In this document: positions 42,969 to 52,070 of the stretch, piece by piece
How positions within the stretch are numbered: position 1 is the first letter of the stretch
Layout of the letters: each line of letters starts with the position of its first letter
DNA from: Pseudomonadota bacterium
Lineage (GTDB): Bacteria; Pseudomonadota; Gammaproteobacteria; Burkholderiales; Burkholderiaceae_C
Reading direction: 5' to 3'
NCBI GenBank assembly: GCA_018240325.1
Contig: JAFEFZ010000252.1
Location: 1 to 58,166 of the forward strand
Length of the DNA stretch: 58,166 nt
Made by a program: the position numbers and the translations under genes
The notes under the pieces: model-generated
Database searches by the model: none
What the model was told of the DNA's origin: nothing
The model's input: only the letters and a program-made list of their open reading frames with translations

Positions 42969-43062
42969 GCACGGCCGTCCGGTTCAGCGGCAGCCGGCCG
43001 CGCGCAGCCGCCGGGCGCGGCCTCGGGCGGCGGCAGGCGCCTGCGGGCTCGGGGCGCGCATG

Positions 43063-43650
43063 TCAACGCGCGTCGAGGGTGGCGCGCTGCGACGCCAGCA
43101 GCGCCGCGTAGCGCCCGGCCGCGGTCAGCAGCAGGTCGCAGAACTCGCGCGCGGCGCCGTGGCCGGCGGCTGCCGCGGTCACATGGTCGACCACCGCGCG
43201 CACCTCGGCGTGGGCGCCGGGCGGCGCGCAGGCGAACGCGCAGCGCTGCAGCAGCGGCAGGTCGGGCCAGTCGTCGCCGATCGCCGCGGTCTCGTCCCAG
43301 CCGATGCCCAGGCCGTCGAGCAGCGCCTGCGCCGCCGCCACCTTGTCGGCAGCGCCGAACACCGCATGCGCCAGGCCCAGATCGGCGGCGCGCCGGCGCA
43401 GCGCCGCCGAATCGCGCCCGCTGATCAGCAGCGGCGCGATGCCGCCGGCCGCCAGCAGCTTCAACCCGTGGCCGTCGAGCACGTGGAAGGCCTTGACCGT
43501 CTCGCCGTGCTCGCCGATGTACAGGCGCCCGTCGGTGAGCACGCCGTCGACGTCGAAGATCGCCGCGCGCACGCCCAGGCCGCGGCCCTGCGCCTCGAGC
43601 AGCAGCTCGGGCGGGAAGCGCAGCGCCGGGCCTTCGGGGGTACGCGGCAT
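43063..43650 (-). CDS. kdsC: 3-deoxy-D-manno-octulosonate 8-phosphate phosphatase
   Basis: HAD-superfamily phosphatase (195 aa) that converts KDO-8-phosphate to KDO for lipopolysaccharide. The HAD motif I is FDVDGVLTDG (about residues 32-41), motif II lies in LLISGRDS, and the motif IV-like AAIGDDWPDLPLL follows. The short C1-type cap is characteristic. The ATG at 43650 overlaps the last base of the kdsD stop. Cotranscribed with kdsD upstream and lptC downstream. Confidence 0.95.
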   Translation of the reverse strand: MPRTPEGPALRFPPELLLEAQGRGLGVRAAIFDVDGVLTDGRLYIGEHGETVKAFHVLDGHGLKLLAAGGIAPLLISGRDSAALRRRAADLGLAHAVFGAADKVAAAQALLDGLGIGWDETAAIGDDWPDLPLLQRCAFACAPPGAHAEVRAVVDHVTAAAAGHGAAREFCDLLLTAAGRYAALLASQRATLDAR

Positions 43651-44672
43651 CAGATCACCTTGGCGCGCAGCAGGTCGTTGGTGTTGAGCGCGCCGGCCAG
43701 CCGGCCGGCGGCATCGACGGCGAGCACGCTGGTGATGCGGTGGCGCTCCATCAGGTCGGCGGCATCGACGGCGAGCGCGTCGGCACTGATCCGGCGCGGC
43801 TCGCGCTGCATCACCTGCTCGGCGTGCAGGCTGCGCAGTTCGGCGCCGCGCTCGATCAGCCGGCGCAGGTCGCCGTCGGTGAAGATGCCCAGCACCCGGT
43901 CGTCGGCGTCGACGACGACGGCGAAGCCCAGGCCCTTGCCGGTCATCTCGCCGAGCATCTCGACGAAGCTCGAGCGCGGGCCCACGCGCGGCAGCTCGGC
44001 GCCGGTGCGCATCAGGTCGCGCACGTGGATCAGCAGCTTGCGCCCGAGGCTGCCGCCCGGGTGCGAGCGCGCGAAGTCCTCCTCGCGGAAACCGCGCGCA
44101 TCCAGCAGCGCCACCGCGAGCGCGTCGCCCAGCGCCATCTGCGCGGTGGTGCTGGCGGTGGGGGCGAGGTTCAACGGGCAGGCCTCCTGGTCGACGGCAC
44201 TGTCGAGCACGTGGTCGGCGTGCTGCGCCAGCGTGGAGTCGGCGCGCCCGGTGATCGCCGCCAGCGTCACGCCGATGCGGCGCAGCGCGGGCAGGATCGC
44301 GGCCAGCTCGTCGCTCTCGCCGCTGTTGGACACCGCGAGCACCACGTCGCCGGGCGCGACCATGCCCAGGTCGCCATGGCCGGCCTCGGCCGGGTGCACG
44401 AAGAAGGCCGGCGTGCCGGTGGAGGCCAGCGTCGCGGCGATCTTGCGCCCCACGTGGCCGCTCTTGCCCATGCCCATCACCACCACGCGGCCGCGGCAGG
44501 CGAGGATCGCGCGCAACGCGCCGACGAAGCCTTCGCCCTGACGCGCGCTCAGGCCCAGCAGCGCCTGCGCCTCGATGCGGAAAGTCTGCTCGGCCAGGCG
44601 CAACGCGCGCTGCGGGTCGAGCTGCGGGGTCGCATGGGCCAAGCAAGTGCTCCCGGGGTGCTCCTTTAGCAT
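43650..44672 (-). CDS. kdsD: Arabinose-5-phosphate isomerase (KpsF/GutQ family)
   Basis: Isomerase (340 aa) producing arabinose 5-phosphate for KDO synthesis. The SIS domain covers about residues 45-190 with VVVMGMGKSGHVGRKIAATL and AEAGHGDLGMV, and two CBS domains follow (LPRVGPRSSFVEMLGEM; PRRISADALAVDAADLM). The start is ambiguous: ATG 44672 sits 5 bp after a TAGAAT -10-like box and would be leaderless, while a TTG at 44642 has a GGGAG ribosome site 7 nt upstream and would give 330 aa. Divergent from the antiporter gene. Confidence 0.93.
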   Translation of the reverse strand: MLKEHPGSTCLAHATPQLDPQRALRLAEQTFRIEAQALLGLSARQGEGFVGALRAILACRGRVVVMGMGKSGHVGRKIAATLASTGTPAFFVHPAEAGHGDLGMVAPGDVVLAVSNSGESDELAAILPALRRIGVTLAAITGRADSTLAQHADHVLDSAVDQEACPLNLAPTASTTAQMALGDALAVALLDARGFREEDFARSHPGGSLGRKLLIHVRDLMRTGAELPRVGPRSSFVEMLGEMTGKGLGFAVVVDADDRVLGIFTDGDLRRLIERGAELRSLHAEQVMQREPRRISADALAVDAADLMERHRITSVLAVDAAGRLAGALNTNDLLRAKVI

Positions 44673-44677
44673 CGGTC

Positions 44678-44683
44678 ATTCTA
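44678..44683 (-). promoter_or_regulatory. -10-like TAGAAT for kdsD
   Basis: Minus-strand CCTAGAAT with TAGAAT at 44683-44678. The expected transcription start falls at the ATG at 44672 (leaderless) or about 30 nt before the TTG at 44642. The -35 region is weak. Confidence 0.45.
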
Positions 44684-44748
44684 GGAGTCGCTGCGCCCAC
44701 GAACCCCGGCAGCCGGCAACCGGACGGCACCGTACCCGCCACCCCCCG

Positions 44749-46749
44749 ATGGCCACCACGCTCGAACTCGTCCTGCTGTACCTGGTCGCCGCGGTGGGCG
44801 CGGCGGTGCTGTGCCGGCTGTGGAAGCTGCCGCCGATGCTCGGCTACCTGGCGGTGGGCGTGGTCATCGGGCCGAACGCGCTGGCGCTGGCCCAGGACAT
44901 CGACGCGATCCGCCACCTGGCCGAGTTCGGCGTCGTCTTCCTGATGTTCGTGATCGGGCTGGACTTCAACCTGCCCAAGCTGCGCAGCATGCGCTCGCTG
45001 GTCTTCGGCCTCGGGCTGCTGCAGGTACTGGTGACGATGGCCGCCGCGCTGGCCGGCCATGCGCTGCTGGTGTGGGCCTTCGCCGGCAGCGCGTCGCCGT
45101 GGCGGATGGGTTGGCAGGGCGCGGTGGTGCTGGGCGGCGCGATGGCGATGTCGAGCACCGCGATCGTCGCGAAGATGCTCGCCGAGCGGCTGGAGCTCGA
45201 GACCGAGCACGGCCGCCGCGTGATCGGCGTGCTGCTGCTGCAGGACCTGGCGGTGGTGCCGCTGCTGGTGCTGATCCCGGCGCTGGACGACAGCGGGCGC
45301 GACCTCGCGATCGCGCTGGCGCTGGCCGGCGTCAAGGCCGCGGTGCTGCTGACGCTGCTGCTGGTGGGCGGCAAGCGCGTGATGCGCTGGTGGCTGACGC
45401 TGGTGGCGCGGCGCAAGAGCGACGAGCTGTTCATGCTGAACCTGCTGCTGGTCACGCTCGGCCTGGCGTGGATCACCGAGCAGGCGGGCCTGTCGCTGGC
45501 GCTGGGCGCCTTTGTCGCCGGCATGCTGGTGGCCGAGACCGAATACAAGCACCAGGTCGAGACCGACATCCGGCCCTTCCACGACGTGCTGCTGGGGCTG
45601 TTCTTCATCACCGTGGGCATGATGCTGGACTGGCACCCGCTGCGCGACCAGTGGCTGCTGGTGCTGCTGCTGACGGCCATTCCGGTGGTCGCCAAGTGCG
45701 TGGTGGTGACGGTGCTGGCGCGCGCCTTCGGCGCGGCGCCCGGCGTGGCGCTGCGCACCGGGCTGTACCTGGCGCAGGCCGGCGAATTCGGCTTCGTGCT
45801 GATCGCGCTGGGCCGCGAGAACCGCCTGATCGAGCCGCAATGGATGAGCCCGATCCTCGCCGGCATGGTGCTGTCGATGATGATCGCGCCGCTGCTGATC
45901 ATCTACAGCAACCGGATCGTGCTGCGGCTGGCCGCCAGCGACTGGCTGATGCAGTCGGTGCAGCTGACGACGATCGCGCGGCGCTCGATCGCCGCGCAGG
46001 CGCACGTGATCATCTGCGGCTACGGCCGCAGCGGCCAGAACCTGGCGCGCATGCTCGAGCGCGAGCACATCCCGTACATGGCGCTCGATCTGGACCCCGA
46101 CCGCGTGCGCCAGGCCGCAGCCGCCGGCCAGAGCGTGGTCTTCGGCGACGCGGCGCGGCTGCCCAGCCTGATGGCCGCCGGGCTGGCGCGCGCCAGCGCG
46201 GTGGTCGTCAGCTATCCGGACACGCCTTCGGCGCTGAAGATCCTCGGCCTGGTGCACGAGCACGCGCCCAAGGTGCCGGTGATCGTGCGCACGATCGACG
46301 ATGCCGATCTGGAACGGCTGCGCGCGGCCGGTGCGGCCGAAGTCGTGCCCGAGGCGATCGAAGGCTCGCTGATGCTCGCCAGCCACGCGCTGGTGCTGGT
46401 GGGCGTGCCGATGCGGCGCGTGATCCGCCTCGCGCGCGACGCCCGCGACGCGCGCTACGGCCTGCTGCGCGGCTACTTCCACGGCGTGGACGACGACACC
46501 GTCGACGAGCTGCACCAGGAGCGGCTGCAAAGCGTGACGCTGCCGGCGGCCGCCGCCTGCGTCGGCCGCCCGCTGGGCGACCTGGCGCTGCACGCGGTGG
46601 GCGTGCGCGTGGTGTCGGTGCGCAGCGCCGGGGGGCGCGTGCGCGAGCCGCAGGATGCGATGCAGTTGGCCGCCGGCGACACGCTGGTGCTGTCGGGCCT
46701 GCCGGAGCCGCTGGCGCTGGCCGAGGAGAAGCTGCTCGACATCGGCTGA
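44749..46749 (+). CDS. KefB/KefC-type cation:proton antiporter (CPA2)
   Basis: Inner-membrane monovalent cation/proton antiporter (666 aa). The CPA2 transporter part (about residues 1-400, roughly 12 helices) contains GVVFLMFVIGLDFNLPKL and MAMSSTAIVAKMLAE; a TrkA-N/RCK domain with HVIICGYGRSGQNLARML follows at about 420-545, and a TrkA-C domain closes the chain. RCK domains bind nucleotides and gate potassium efflux. No KefF/G ancillary gene is adjacent. Divergent from kdsD across 76 bp. Confidence 0.93.
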   Translation: MATTLELVLLYLVAAVGAAVLCRLWKLPPMLGYLAVGVVIGPNALALAQDIDAIRHLAEFGVVFLMFVIGLDFNLPKLRSMRSLVFGLGLLQVLVTMAAALAGHALLVWAFAGSASPWRMGWQGAVVLGGAMAMSSTAIVAKMLAERLELETEHGRRVIGVLLLQDLAVVPLLVLIPALDDSGRDLAIALALAGVKAAVLLTLLLVGGKRVMRWWLTLVARRKSDELFMLNLLLVTLGLAWITEQAGLSLALGAFVAGMLVAETEYKHQVETDIRPFHDVLLGLFFITVGMMLDWHPLRDQWLLVLLLTAIPVVAKCVVVTVLARAFGAAPGVALRTGLYLAQAGEFGFVLIALGRENRLIEPQWMSPILAGMVLSMMIAPLLIIYSNRIVLRLAASDWLMQSVQLTTIARRSIAAQAHVIICGYGRSGQNLARMLEREHIPYMALDLDPDRVRQAAAAGQSVVFGDAARLPSLMAAGLARASAVVVSYPDTPSALKILGLVHEHAPKVPVIVRTIDDADLERLRAAGAAEVVPEAIEGSLMLASHALVLVGVPMRRVIRLARDARDARYGLLRGYFHGVDDDTVDELHQERLQSVTLPAAAACVGRPLGDLALHAVGVRVVSVRSAGGRVREPQDAMQLAAGDTLVLSGLPEPLALAEEKLLDIG

Positions 46750-46930
46750 TGCGCGGCGGCTGGCGCCCGTCGCCGTCGCCTCAACGCCGTCCCGCCGCCG
46801 CCCTGCCGCCGGCATCGAACCCGCAGCAGCCGGACGCGGCGGCCCCGCCGTGCGGCGCACCGAGCCGGAATCGGGCCGCGGCTTGCGCCTGCGCAACGCC
46901 GCAGCCCTGCACCGGCCGCAGACTGCCGCC

Positions 46931-47623
46931 ATGAAAGACGGCCACCTGGATCCGCCCGACCGCTGGGCCGGCGCACGTGCACGCCTGCTCGACGCGGTCG
47001 ATGCCGACTTCGCGTACACCGCGGCCGAGACCGGGTTCGCGGCGATGCCGCCGGGCGTGCGCGCCGCGATGGCCGCGGTGCCGCGCCACCGTTTCGTGGA
47101 AGAACCCTGGCGCGACGCGGCCTACGACAACCGGCCGCTGCCGATCGGCCACGGCCAGACCATCTCGCAGCCCTTCATCGTCGCGCTGATGACGGCGATG
47201 CTCGAGCTGCGCCCCACCGACCGGGTGCTCGAGATCGGCACGGGCTGCGGCTACCAGGCCGCGGTGCTGGCGCGGCTGGCCGCGCACGTTGACAGCGTCG
47301 AGATCGTGCCCGAGCTCGCGGCGGGCGCCGCCGCCACGCTGGCCGCGCTGGGCGTGGCCAACGTGGTGGTGCACGAAGCCGACGGCCACCTGGGATGGCC
47401 GCCGGGCGCGCCCTACGACGCCGTGATCGCCACCGCCGCGCCGGCAGCGCTGCCGCCGGCCTGGGCGGCGCAGCTCGCCCCCGGCGGCCGGCTGGCCGCG
47501 CCGGTGGGCGCACACGGTGACGCGCAATGGCTGCTGCTGCTGCGCAAGGACGCCGGCGGCCGCGTGCACGAGCAGCGCACGATCGGCGTGCGCTTCGTAC
47601 CGCTGGTGGGGCGGGCGCGCTGA
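46931..47623 (+). CDS. pcm: Protein-L-isoaspartate O-methyltransferase
   Basis: SAM-dependent protein-repair methyltransferase (230 aa) that initiates conversion of isoaspartyl residues. Motif I is VLEIGTGCGYQAAVLA, and the family motifs PRHRFVEEPWRDAAYDN and GHGQTISQPFIVALM are present. ATG 46931 gives the usual start. Preceded by a 181-bp gap without recognisable elements and convergent with mnmE across a hairpin. Confidence 0.93.
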   Translation: MKDGHLDPPDRWAGARARLLDAVDADFAYTAAETGFAAMPPGVRAAMAAVPRHRFVEEPWRDAAYDNRPLPIGHGQTISQPFIVALMTAMLELRPTDRVLEIGTGCGYQAAVLARLAAHVDSVEIVPELAAGAAATLAALGVANVVVHEADGHLGWPPGAPYDAVIATAAPAALPPAWAAQLAPGGRLAAPVGAHGDAQWLLLLRKDAGGRVHEQRTIGVRFVPLVGRAR

Positions 47624-47627
47624 GCGG

Positions 47628-47653
47628 GACCGGGCGCGGTGTTCCGCCCGGTC
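47628..47653. terminator. Hairpin at the pcm/mnmE convergent junction
   Basis: Perfect arms GACCGGGCG (47628-47636) and CGCCCGGTC (47645-47653) with an 8-nt loop. The right arm touches the mnmE stop codon. No T-tract, so termination efficiency is uncertain. Confidence 0.5.
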
Positions 47654-49029
47654 TACTTCCCGATGCAGAAGCGGCTGAAGATCGCGCCCAGCAGGTCGTC
47701 GCTGGTGAATGCGCCGGTGATCTCGCCGAGCGCGTCGTGCGCGAGGCGCAGTTCCTCGGCCAGCAGTTCGAGCGCGGCGTCGCCGGTATCGGCCAGCGTG
47801 CACGCGCGCTCCAGGTGTTCGGCCGCGCGGCGCAGCGCCAGCACGTGGCGCGTGCGCGCGATGAAGCTGCCTTCGGGCGACGCATGCCAGCCGGCGCGCT
47901 GCAGCAGCGCGGCGCGCAATGCCGGCAGGCCTTCGCCGGTGCGCGCCGACAACGCGACCGCGTCGGCTTCGATGCCCGCGGGCACTGCCGCCACCAGGTC
48001 GCGCTTGGTGTGCACGTGCAGCAGCCGGGCCGACGCCGGCAGCCGCGCCGAGATCTGCGCTTCGGCGGCCTCGTAGCCGGGCTGGCCGCGCCGGCTCAGG
48101 TCGTGCAGGAACAGCACGCAGTCGGCGCCGCCGATCGCGTCCCAGCTGCGGCCGATGCCGATGCGCTCGACTTCGTCGTCGCTGTGTTCGCGCAGGCCCG
48201 CGGTGTCGATCACGTGCAGCGGCACGCCTTCGATCTGGATCGTCTCGCTGACCCGGTCGCGGGTGGTGCCGGGGATCGGCGTGACGATCGCCAGCTCGGC
48301 GCCGGCCAGCGCGTTGAGCAGCGAGCTCTTGCCGACGTTGGGCTGGCCCGCGAGCACGACGCGGATGCCTTCGCGCAGCAACGCGCCTTGCTGCGCGCCG
48401 TCGAGCAGCGCCCCCAGCGCCTGGGCGATACGGCCCAGGCGCGCGCGCGCATCGGCGCGCTGCAGGAAATCGAGCTCCTCCTCGGGGAAGTCGAGCGTCG
48501 CCTCGACCAGCAGGCGCAGCTCGACCAGCTGTGCATGCAGCGCGTCGACCCGGCGCGAGAACTCGCCTTCGAGCGAGCGCACGGCCGAGCGCGCGGCGGC
48601 TTCGGTGCCGGCGTCGATCAGGTCGGCGACGGCCTCGGCCTGCGCGAGGTCGAGCTTGCCGTTGAGGAACGCGCGCTCGGTGAACTCGCCCGGCTCGGCA
48701 GGCCGCAGGCGCAGCGCCTGGCCGAGCTCGAGGCAGCGCGCGAGCAGCAGCTGCAGCACGATCGGGCCGCCGTGCACCTGCAGCTCGAGCACGTCTTCGC
48801 CGGTGTAGGACTGCGGCGCCGGGAAGTACAGCGCCAGCGCCTGGTCGATCGGCCGGCCGTGGGCGTCGCGCACGGCGCACAGCGTGGCCAGCCGCGGCGC
48901 CGGCAGCCGGCCGCACAGTTGCGCCGCCAGCGGCGCGAGGCCGTGGCCCGACAGGCGCACGATGCCGACCGCGCCGCGGCCGGCAGCAGTGGCGATGGCA
49001 ACGATCGGGTCGGCACGGCGCGACAGCAC
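47653..49029 (-). CDS. mnmE: tRNA uridine-5-carboxymethylaminomethyl(34) synthesis GTPase
   Basis: GTPase (458 aa) that with MnmG modifies wobble U34 of several tRNAs. The N-terminal tetrahydrofolate-binding domain ends near residue 120, a helical domain carries a Ras-like G domain at about 215-380 (G1 [13 protein letters not shown]2 GTTRD, G3 DTAG, G4-like TKRD), and the C-terminus is the conserved FCIGK with its essential Cys. The start is GTG at 49029; an ATG at 49037 is out of frame. A TAGCAT -10-like box lies 6 bp upstream, so the transcript could be leaderless. Confidence 0.96.
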   Translation of the reverse strand: MLSRRADPIVAIATAAGRGAVGIVRLSGHGLAPLAAQLCGRLPAPRLATLCAVRDAHGRPIDQALALYFPAPQSYTGEDVLELQVHGGPIVLQLLLARCLELGQALRLRPAEPGEFTERAFLNGKLDLAQAEAVADLIDAGTEAAARSAVRSLEGEFSRRVDALHAQLVELRLLVEATLDFPEEELDFLQRADARARLGRIAQALGALLDGAQQGALLREGIRVVLAGQPNVGKSSLLNALAGAELAIVTPIPGTTRDRVSETIQIEGVPLHVIDTAGLREHSDDEVERIGIGRSWDAIGGADCVLFLHDLSRRGQPGYEAAEAQISARLPASARLLHVHTKRDLVAAVPAGIEADAVALSARTGEGLPALRAALLQRAGWHASPEGSFIARTRHVLALRRAAEHLERACTLADTGDAALELLAEELRLAHDALGEITGAFTSDDLLGAIFSRFCIGK

Positions 49030-49534
49030 GCGCGCATGCTAGTGCAGCGTCCCACGCTGTGCCTCACGGCGTCGAAGGCTGCACGGGTGCAGCGGCACGC
49101 CGGCGGCTGCCGCCGGCTTCCTTGGTCCTGCCGCGAGGCGGCACGGGCACAGCCCACCCTGGGGAGGCTCGGTTGCCGCGGCGGCCTTGTTCCGCGCCGC
49201 CGGGTGCCTGCGCCGCCGTCTGCGGCAGCCAAACACCCGGCTGCGCGGGTGGCGCGGGGGGGAGCGCCGGGTCGGCCGCACGGCCGGCACCGGATGGACG
49301 CTCCGCGAGTCAGCCGCAGCGCGCGATCCCGGGCGGGGCGCTGGCTGGCCCCGTCGGGTCTTGCGGTCGGCCGAGTCTGCCCCGCATGAACGGCGGGCGG
49401 CGCGACGCCAGCCGCGCTGCCCGAAATCCTGATCGGCGGGCGCGACGCCCGATTGAGCCTGCCGCCGCGGCGTACCGTGCCATTGCGCACATGCTCGGCC
49501 GCGGGGTGCGGGTTGTCATCCCGCGTTCGCGGGG
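49030..49534. other. 505-bp gap between yidC and mnmE
   Basis: No convincing gene. It holds a perfect hairpin, GCCGGCGGC (49099-49107) and GCCGCCGGC (49109-49117), and imperfect direct repeats of CGGCGGGCG(G)CGCGACGCC near 49392 and 49434. The mnmE promoter probably lies at its left end (minus TAGCAT at 49041-49036). Chance open frames are present on both strands but without start context or recognisable products. Confidence 0.5.
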
Positions 49535-51283
49535 TCAGGGCTTCTTGCCGAGCACCCCCAGCCGCTTGTTGATGAACCACTGCTGGGCGATCGACAGCAC
49601 GTTGTTCGTCAGCCAGTACAGCACCAGGCCGGCCGGGAAGAAGAAGAACATCACCGAGAACATCAGCGGCATGATCCACATCATGCGTGCCTGCATCGGG
49701 TCGGGCGGGGTCGGGTTCAGCCAGGTCTGGAACAGCGACGACGCCGTCATCAGCAGCGGCAGGATGAAGTACGGGTCGGGCTGTGACAGGTCGTGGATCC
49801 ACAGGATCCAGGGCGCACCGCGCATCTCCACGCTGCTCAGCAGCACCCAGTACAGCGCGATGAAGAACGGCATCTGCACCAGGATCGGCAGGCAGCCACC
49901 GAGCGGGTTGACCTTCTCCTCGCGGTAGATGCGCATCATCTCCTGCTGCATCTGCTGCGGCTTGTCCTTGTAGCGCTCGCGCAGCTCGGTCATGCGCGGC
50001 GCCACCGCCTTCATCTTCGCCATCGAGCGATAGGCGCTGGCGTTGAGCCAGTAGAACGCGATCTTCAGCAGCACCACCAGCGCGACGATCGACCAGCCCC
50101 AGTTGCCGAGCACGCCGTGCAGCTTGTTCAGCAGCCAGAACAGCGGCTTGGCCAGGATCGTGAACCAGCCGTAGTCCTTGACCAGCTCGAGCCCCGGCGC
50201 CAGCTCGGCGAGCTTGTTCTCCTCCTGCGGGCCGGCGAACAGCGTGGCCTTCAGCACCTTGCTGCTGCCCGGCGCCACCTCGCCCATCGGCAGCACCATC
50301 GCGATCGCGTAGAGGTTGTCGGCCACCTTCTGCACGCGGAAGTCGCGCGGCTCCTGGCCCGCGGGCAGCCAGGCCGACGCGAAGTAGTGCTGCACCATCG
50401 CGATCCAGCCGTCGTCCGCGCTCTTGGGCAGCTCGGCCTTGCCCTTCTCGATGTCCTTGAAGTCGATCTTGTGGAACTTCGACGCGTCGGTGTAGACCGC
50501 CGGGCCGGTGAAGGTGAAGTAGAACGACGATTCGCCTTCGGGCGGGCTGCCGTCGCGCGCCAGCTGCAGGTACAGCTGCGGCGACACCGGCTTGGCGCTG
50601 TTGTTGACCAGTTCGTGGGTGACGCCGATCGTGTACGCGCCGCGCCGCAGCGTGTAGGTCTTGACCAGGCGCACGCCGTCGATCTCGGCCGATTCGAATC
50701 GCAGCGTGAGCTCGTCGGCACCGGCCTGCAGCGCGCGCTCGCCGGCGGCGGCCGTCATCGGCGTCAGGTGGTTGGGCAGCGCGACGCCGCCCTGCGCGGT
50801 GACCAGGCCGGTCTGCGCGAGGTAGGTGCGCTTCGGGTCCTGCTCGAACAGCACCACGTTCGTCGGCGCCGCGCGCGGCGCCGACGAGAACAGTTCGAGG
50901 AAGGGCTGATACCAGCGGCGGTGCACCGTGTCCTGGTAGCCCAGCAGTTCGAGCCGCACCAGCGTGCCGCCGGTGCTGTCGAAGGTGGCCTTGACGACGT
51001 CGGTCGTCAGCGTGACGTGCTCGCCGGCCTTCGGCACCGCCGGCGTCGCCGGCATGGCCGCGGTCGCCGGTGCAGCGGGCGCCGAGGCGGCACCGGGCAG
51101 TGCGCCGGCCGCCGGCACGCCGGCAGCACCGCCCTGCGGCGGCGCACTCGCGGAGGCGGCAGCGGGCCGCGACGAGCCGCCGAAGATCGACGGCTGGCCG
51201 GTGTGCTTGTTCCAGGCATCCCACAGCAGCACCAGCGACATCGAGAAGATCACCCACAGCAGGGTGCGGCGCATATCGGTCAT
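49535..51283 (-). CDS. yidC: Membrane protein insertase YidC (Oxa1 family)
   Basis: Insertase (582 aa) that integrates proteins into the inner membrane alone or with Sec. An N-terminal helix (LLWVIFSMSLVLLWDAW) is followed by an Ala/Pro-rich linker, the large periplasmic P1 domain (about residues 85-360), and five C-terminal helices including NWGWSIVALVVLLKIAFYWL and GGCLPILVQMPFFIALYWVL. The cytoplasmic loop MKAVAPRMTELRERYKD and the charged tail ending LGVLGKKP are typical. ATG 51283 overlaps the yidD stop. Confidence 0.97.
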   Translation of the reverse strand: MTDMRRTLLWVIFSMSLVLLWDAWNKHTGQPSIFGGSSRPAAASASAPPQGGAAGVPAAGALPGAASAPAAPATAAMPATPAVPKAGEHVTLTTDVVKATFDSTGGTLVRLELLGYQDTVHRRWYQPFLELFSSAPRAAPTNVVLFEQDPKRTYLAQTGLVTAQGGVALPNHLTPMTAAAGERALQAGADELTLRFESAEIDGVRLVKTYTLRRGAYTIGVTHELVNNSAKPVSPQLYLQLARDGSPPEGESSFYFTFTGPAVYTDASKFHKIDFKDIEKGKAELPKSADDGWIAMVQHYFASAWLPAGQEPRDFRVQKVADNLYAIAMVLPMGEVAPGSSKVLKATLFAGPQEENKLAELAPGLELVKDYGWFTILAKPLFWLLNKLHGVLGNWGWSIVALVVLLKIAFYWLNASAYRSMAKMKAVAPRMTELRERYKDKPQQMQQEMMRIYREEKVNPLGGCLPILVQMPFFIALYWVLLSSVEMRGAPWILWIHDLSQPDPYFILPLLMTASSLFQTWLNPTPPDPMQARMMWIMPLMFSVMFFFFPAGLVLYWLTNNVLSIAQQWFINKRLGVLGKKP

Positions 51284-51597
51284 GGGAGCTTCGGGTTGCG
51301 GGCGTCGGGCTCGGCGCGATGCAGGCCGAGACGGGTGAACAGGCGTGGCGGCGCTTCGGGCACCGGATCGCAGCCGCCCGCGCACCACGGGTGGCAGCGC
51401 AGCAGCCGGCCGGCGCTCAGGCTCGCGCCGGCGATGCCGCCGTGGCGCTGCAGCGCCTCCAGCGCGTAGGCCGAGCAGGTGGGTTCGAAGCGGCAGGCGT
51501 TGCCCAGCCAGGGCTTGAGCAGCAGGCGATAGCCGTGCACCAGCAGCAGCAGCAGGCGCTGCAGCGGCGAACCCCGCGGCTGCGGTGCGGCACTCAC
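51280..51597 (-). CDS. yidD: Membrane protein insertion efficiency factor YidD
   Basis: Small membrane-associated protein (105 aa) that helps YidC-dependent insertion. It shows the family signature YRLLLKPWLGNACRFEPTCSAYALEAL and CHPWCAGGCDPVP, with the three conserved cysteines. The GTG at 51597 overlaps the rnpA stop (GTGA), and the TGA overlaps the yidC ATG, completing a chain of coupled genes. Confidence 0.93.
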   Translation of the reverse strand: MSAAPQPRGSPLQRLLLLLVHGYRLLLKPWLGNACRFEPTCSAYALEALQRHGGIAGASLSAGRLLRCHPWCAGGCDPVPEAPPRLFTRLGLHRAEPDARNPKLP

Positions 51598-52049
51598 GAT
51601 GCGGCCCGCCGCATCAGGTGATCGAGCTCGGCCGCCGCGGCGCGGCGCAACGCGTCGGATGCGGCCGAGCGAAAGCGCGGGGGCTGCCCGGGCGGGTTGA
51701 ACGGCCGATGCAGGCGCACCAGCCACAGCCCTCGCGGCAGGGCGGCGGCGTGCCGGCCGGCGGCGGTGTAGATCTGCCGGCGCAGCAGGTTGCGCGTCAC
51801 CGCGCGGCGTGCATGGCGCTTGGGCACGACGGCACCGAACCAGACCGCTCGAGGCGAGTTATCCACAGTCTCGTCAGATACCGTGGACGACCCTGTGGAC
51901 AATTCAGCCGGCAGCGGCGTTGGCGCGAGCTTGCCGGATGCGGACGGGCGCGCCGGCAGGTGATGCACGGCGAAGTGCGCACTGCGCAGGCGGGCGGGCA
52001 CGGCAAGCAAGCGTTCGAAGTCGCGGCGCTGCAGCAGGCGGCGGATCAT
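51594..52049 (-). CDS. rnpA: Ribonuclease P protein component, with inserted loop containing DnaA boxes
   Basis: Protein subunit (151 aa) of RNase P, which matures tRNA 5' ends. The RNR motif region is PKRHARRAVTRNLLRRQI (about residues 76-93). Compared with the E. coli protein as recalled (119 aa), about 30 additional residues lie between SAHFAVHHLP and VWFGAVVPKRH. That extra stretch contains LST and VDN, encoded by two DnaA-box sequences. ATG 52049 lies 21 bp after rpmH. Confidence 0.94.
   Translation of the reverse strand: MIRRLLQRRDFERLLAVPARLRSAHFAVHHLPARPSASGKLAPTPLPAELSTGSSTVSDETVDNSPRAVWFGAVVPKRHARRAVTRNLLRRQIYTAAGRHAAALPRGLWLVRLHRPFNPPGQPPRFRSAASDALRRAAAAELDHLMRRAAS
51859..51902. 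promoter_or_regulatory. Two DnaA boxes inside rnpA
   Basis: A perfect TTATCCACA at 51859-51867 (plus) and TGTGGACAA at 51894-51902, the complement of TTGTCCACA. A weaker CCGTGGACG lies between them. Both fall inside rnpA, within the segment that appears inserted relative to E. coli RnpA. Confidence 0.75.
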
Positions 52050-52070
52050 GCGCCGGCCCGCGCCCGCGGC

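Noticed and set aside
43063-47019. Open frame of about 1300 codons on the minus strand covering kdsC and reaching behind the antiporter and pcm
   Set aside because: Only the last 196 codons are real (kdsC). The upstream part is antisense to the antiporter and kdsD region and is compositional.
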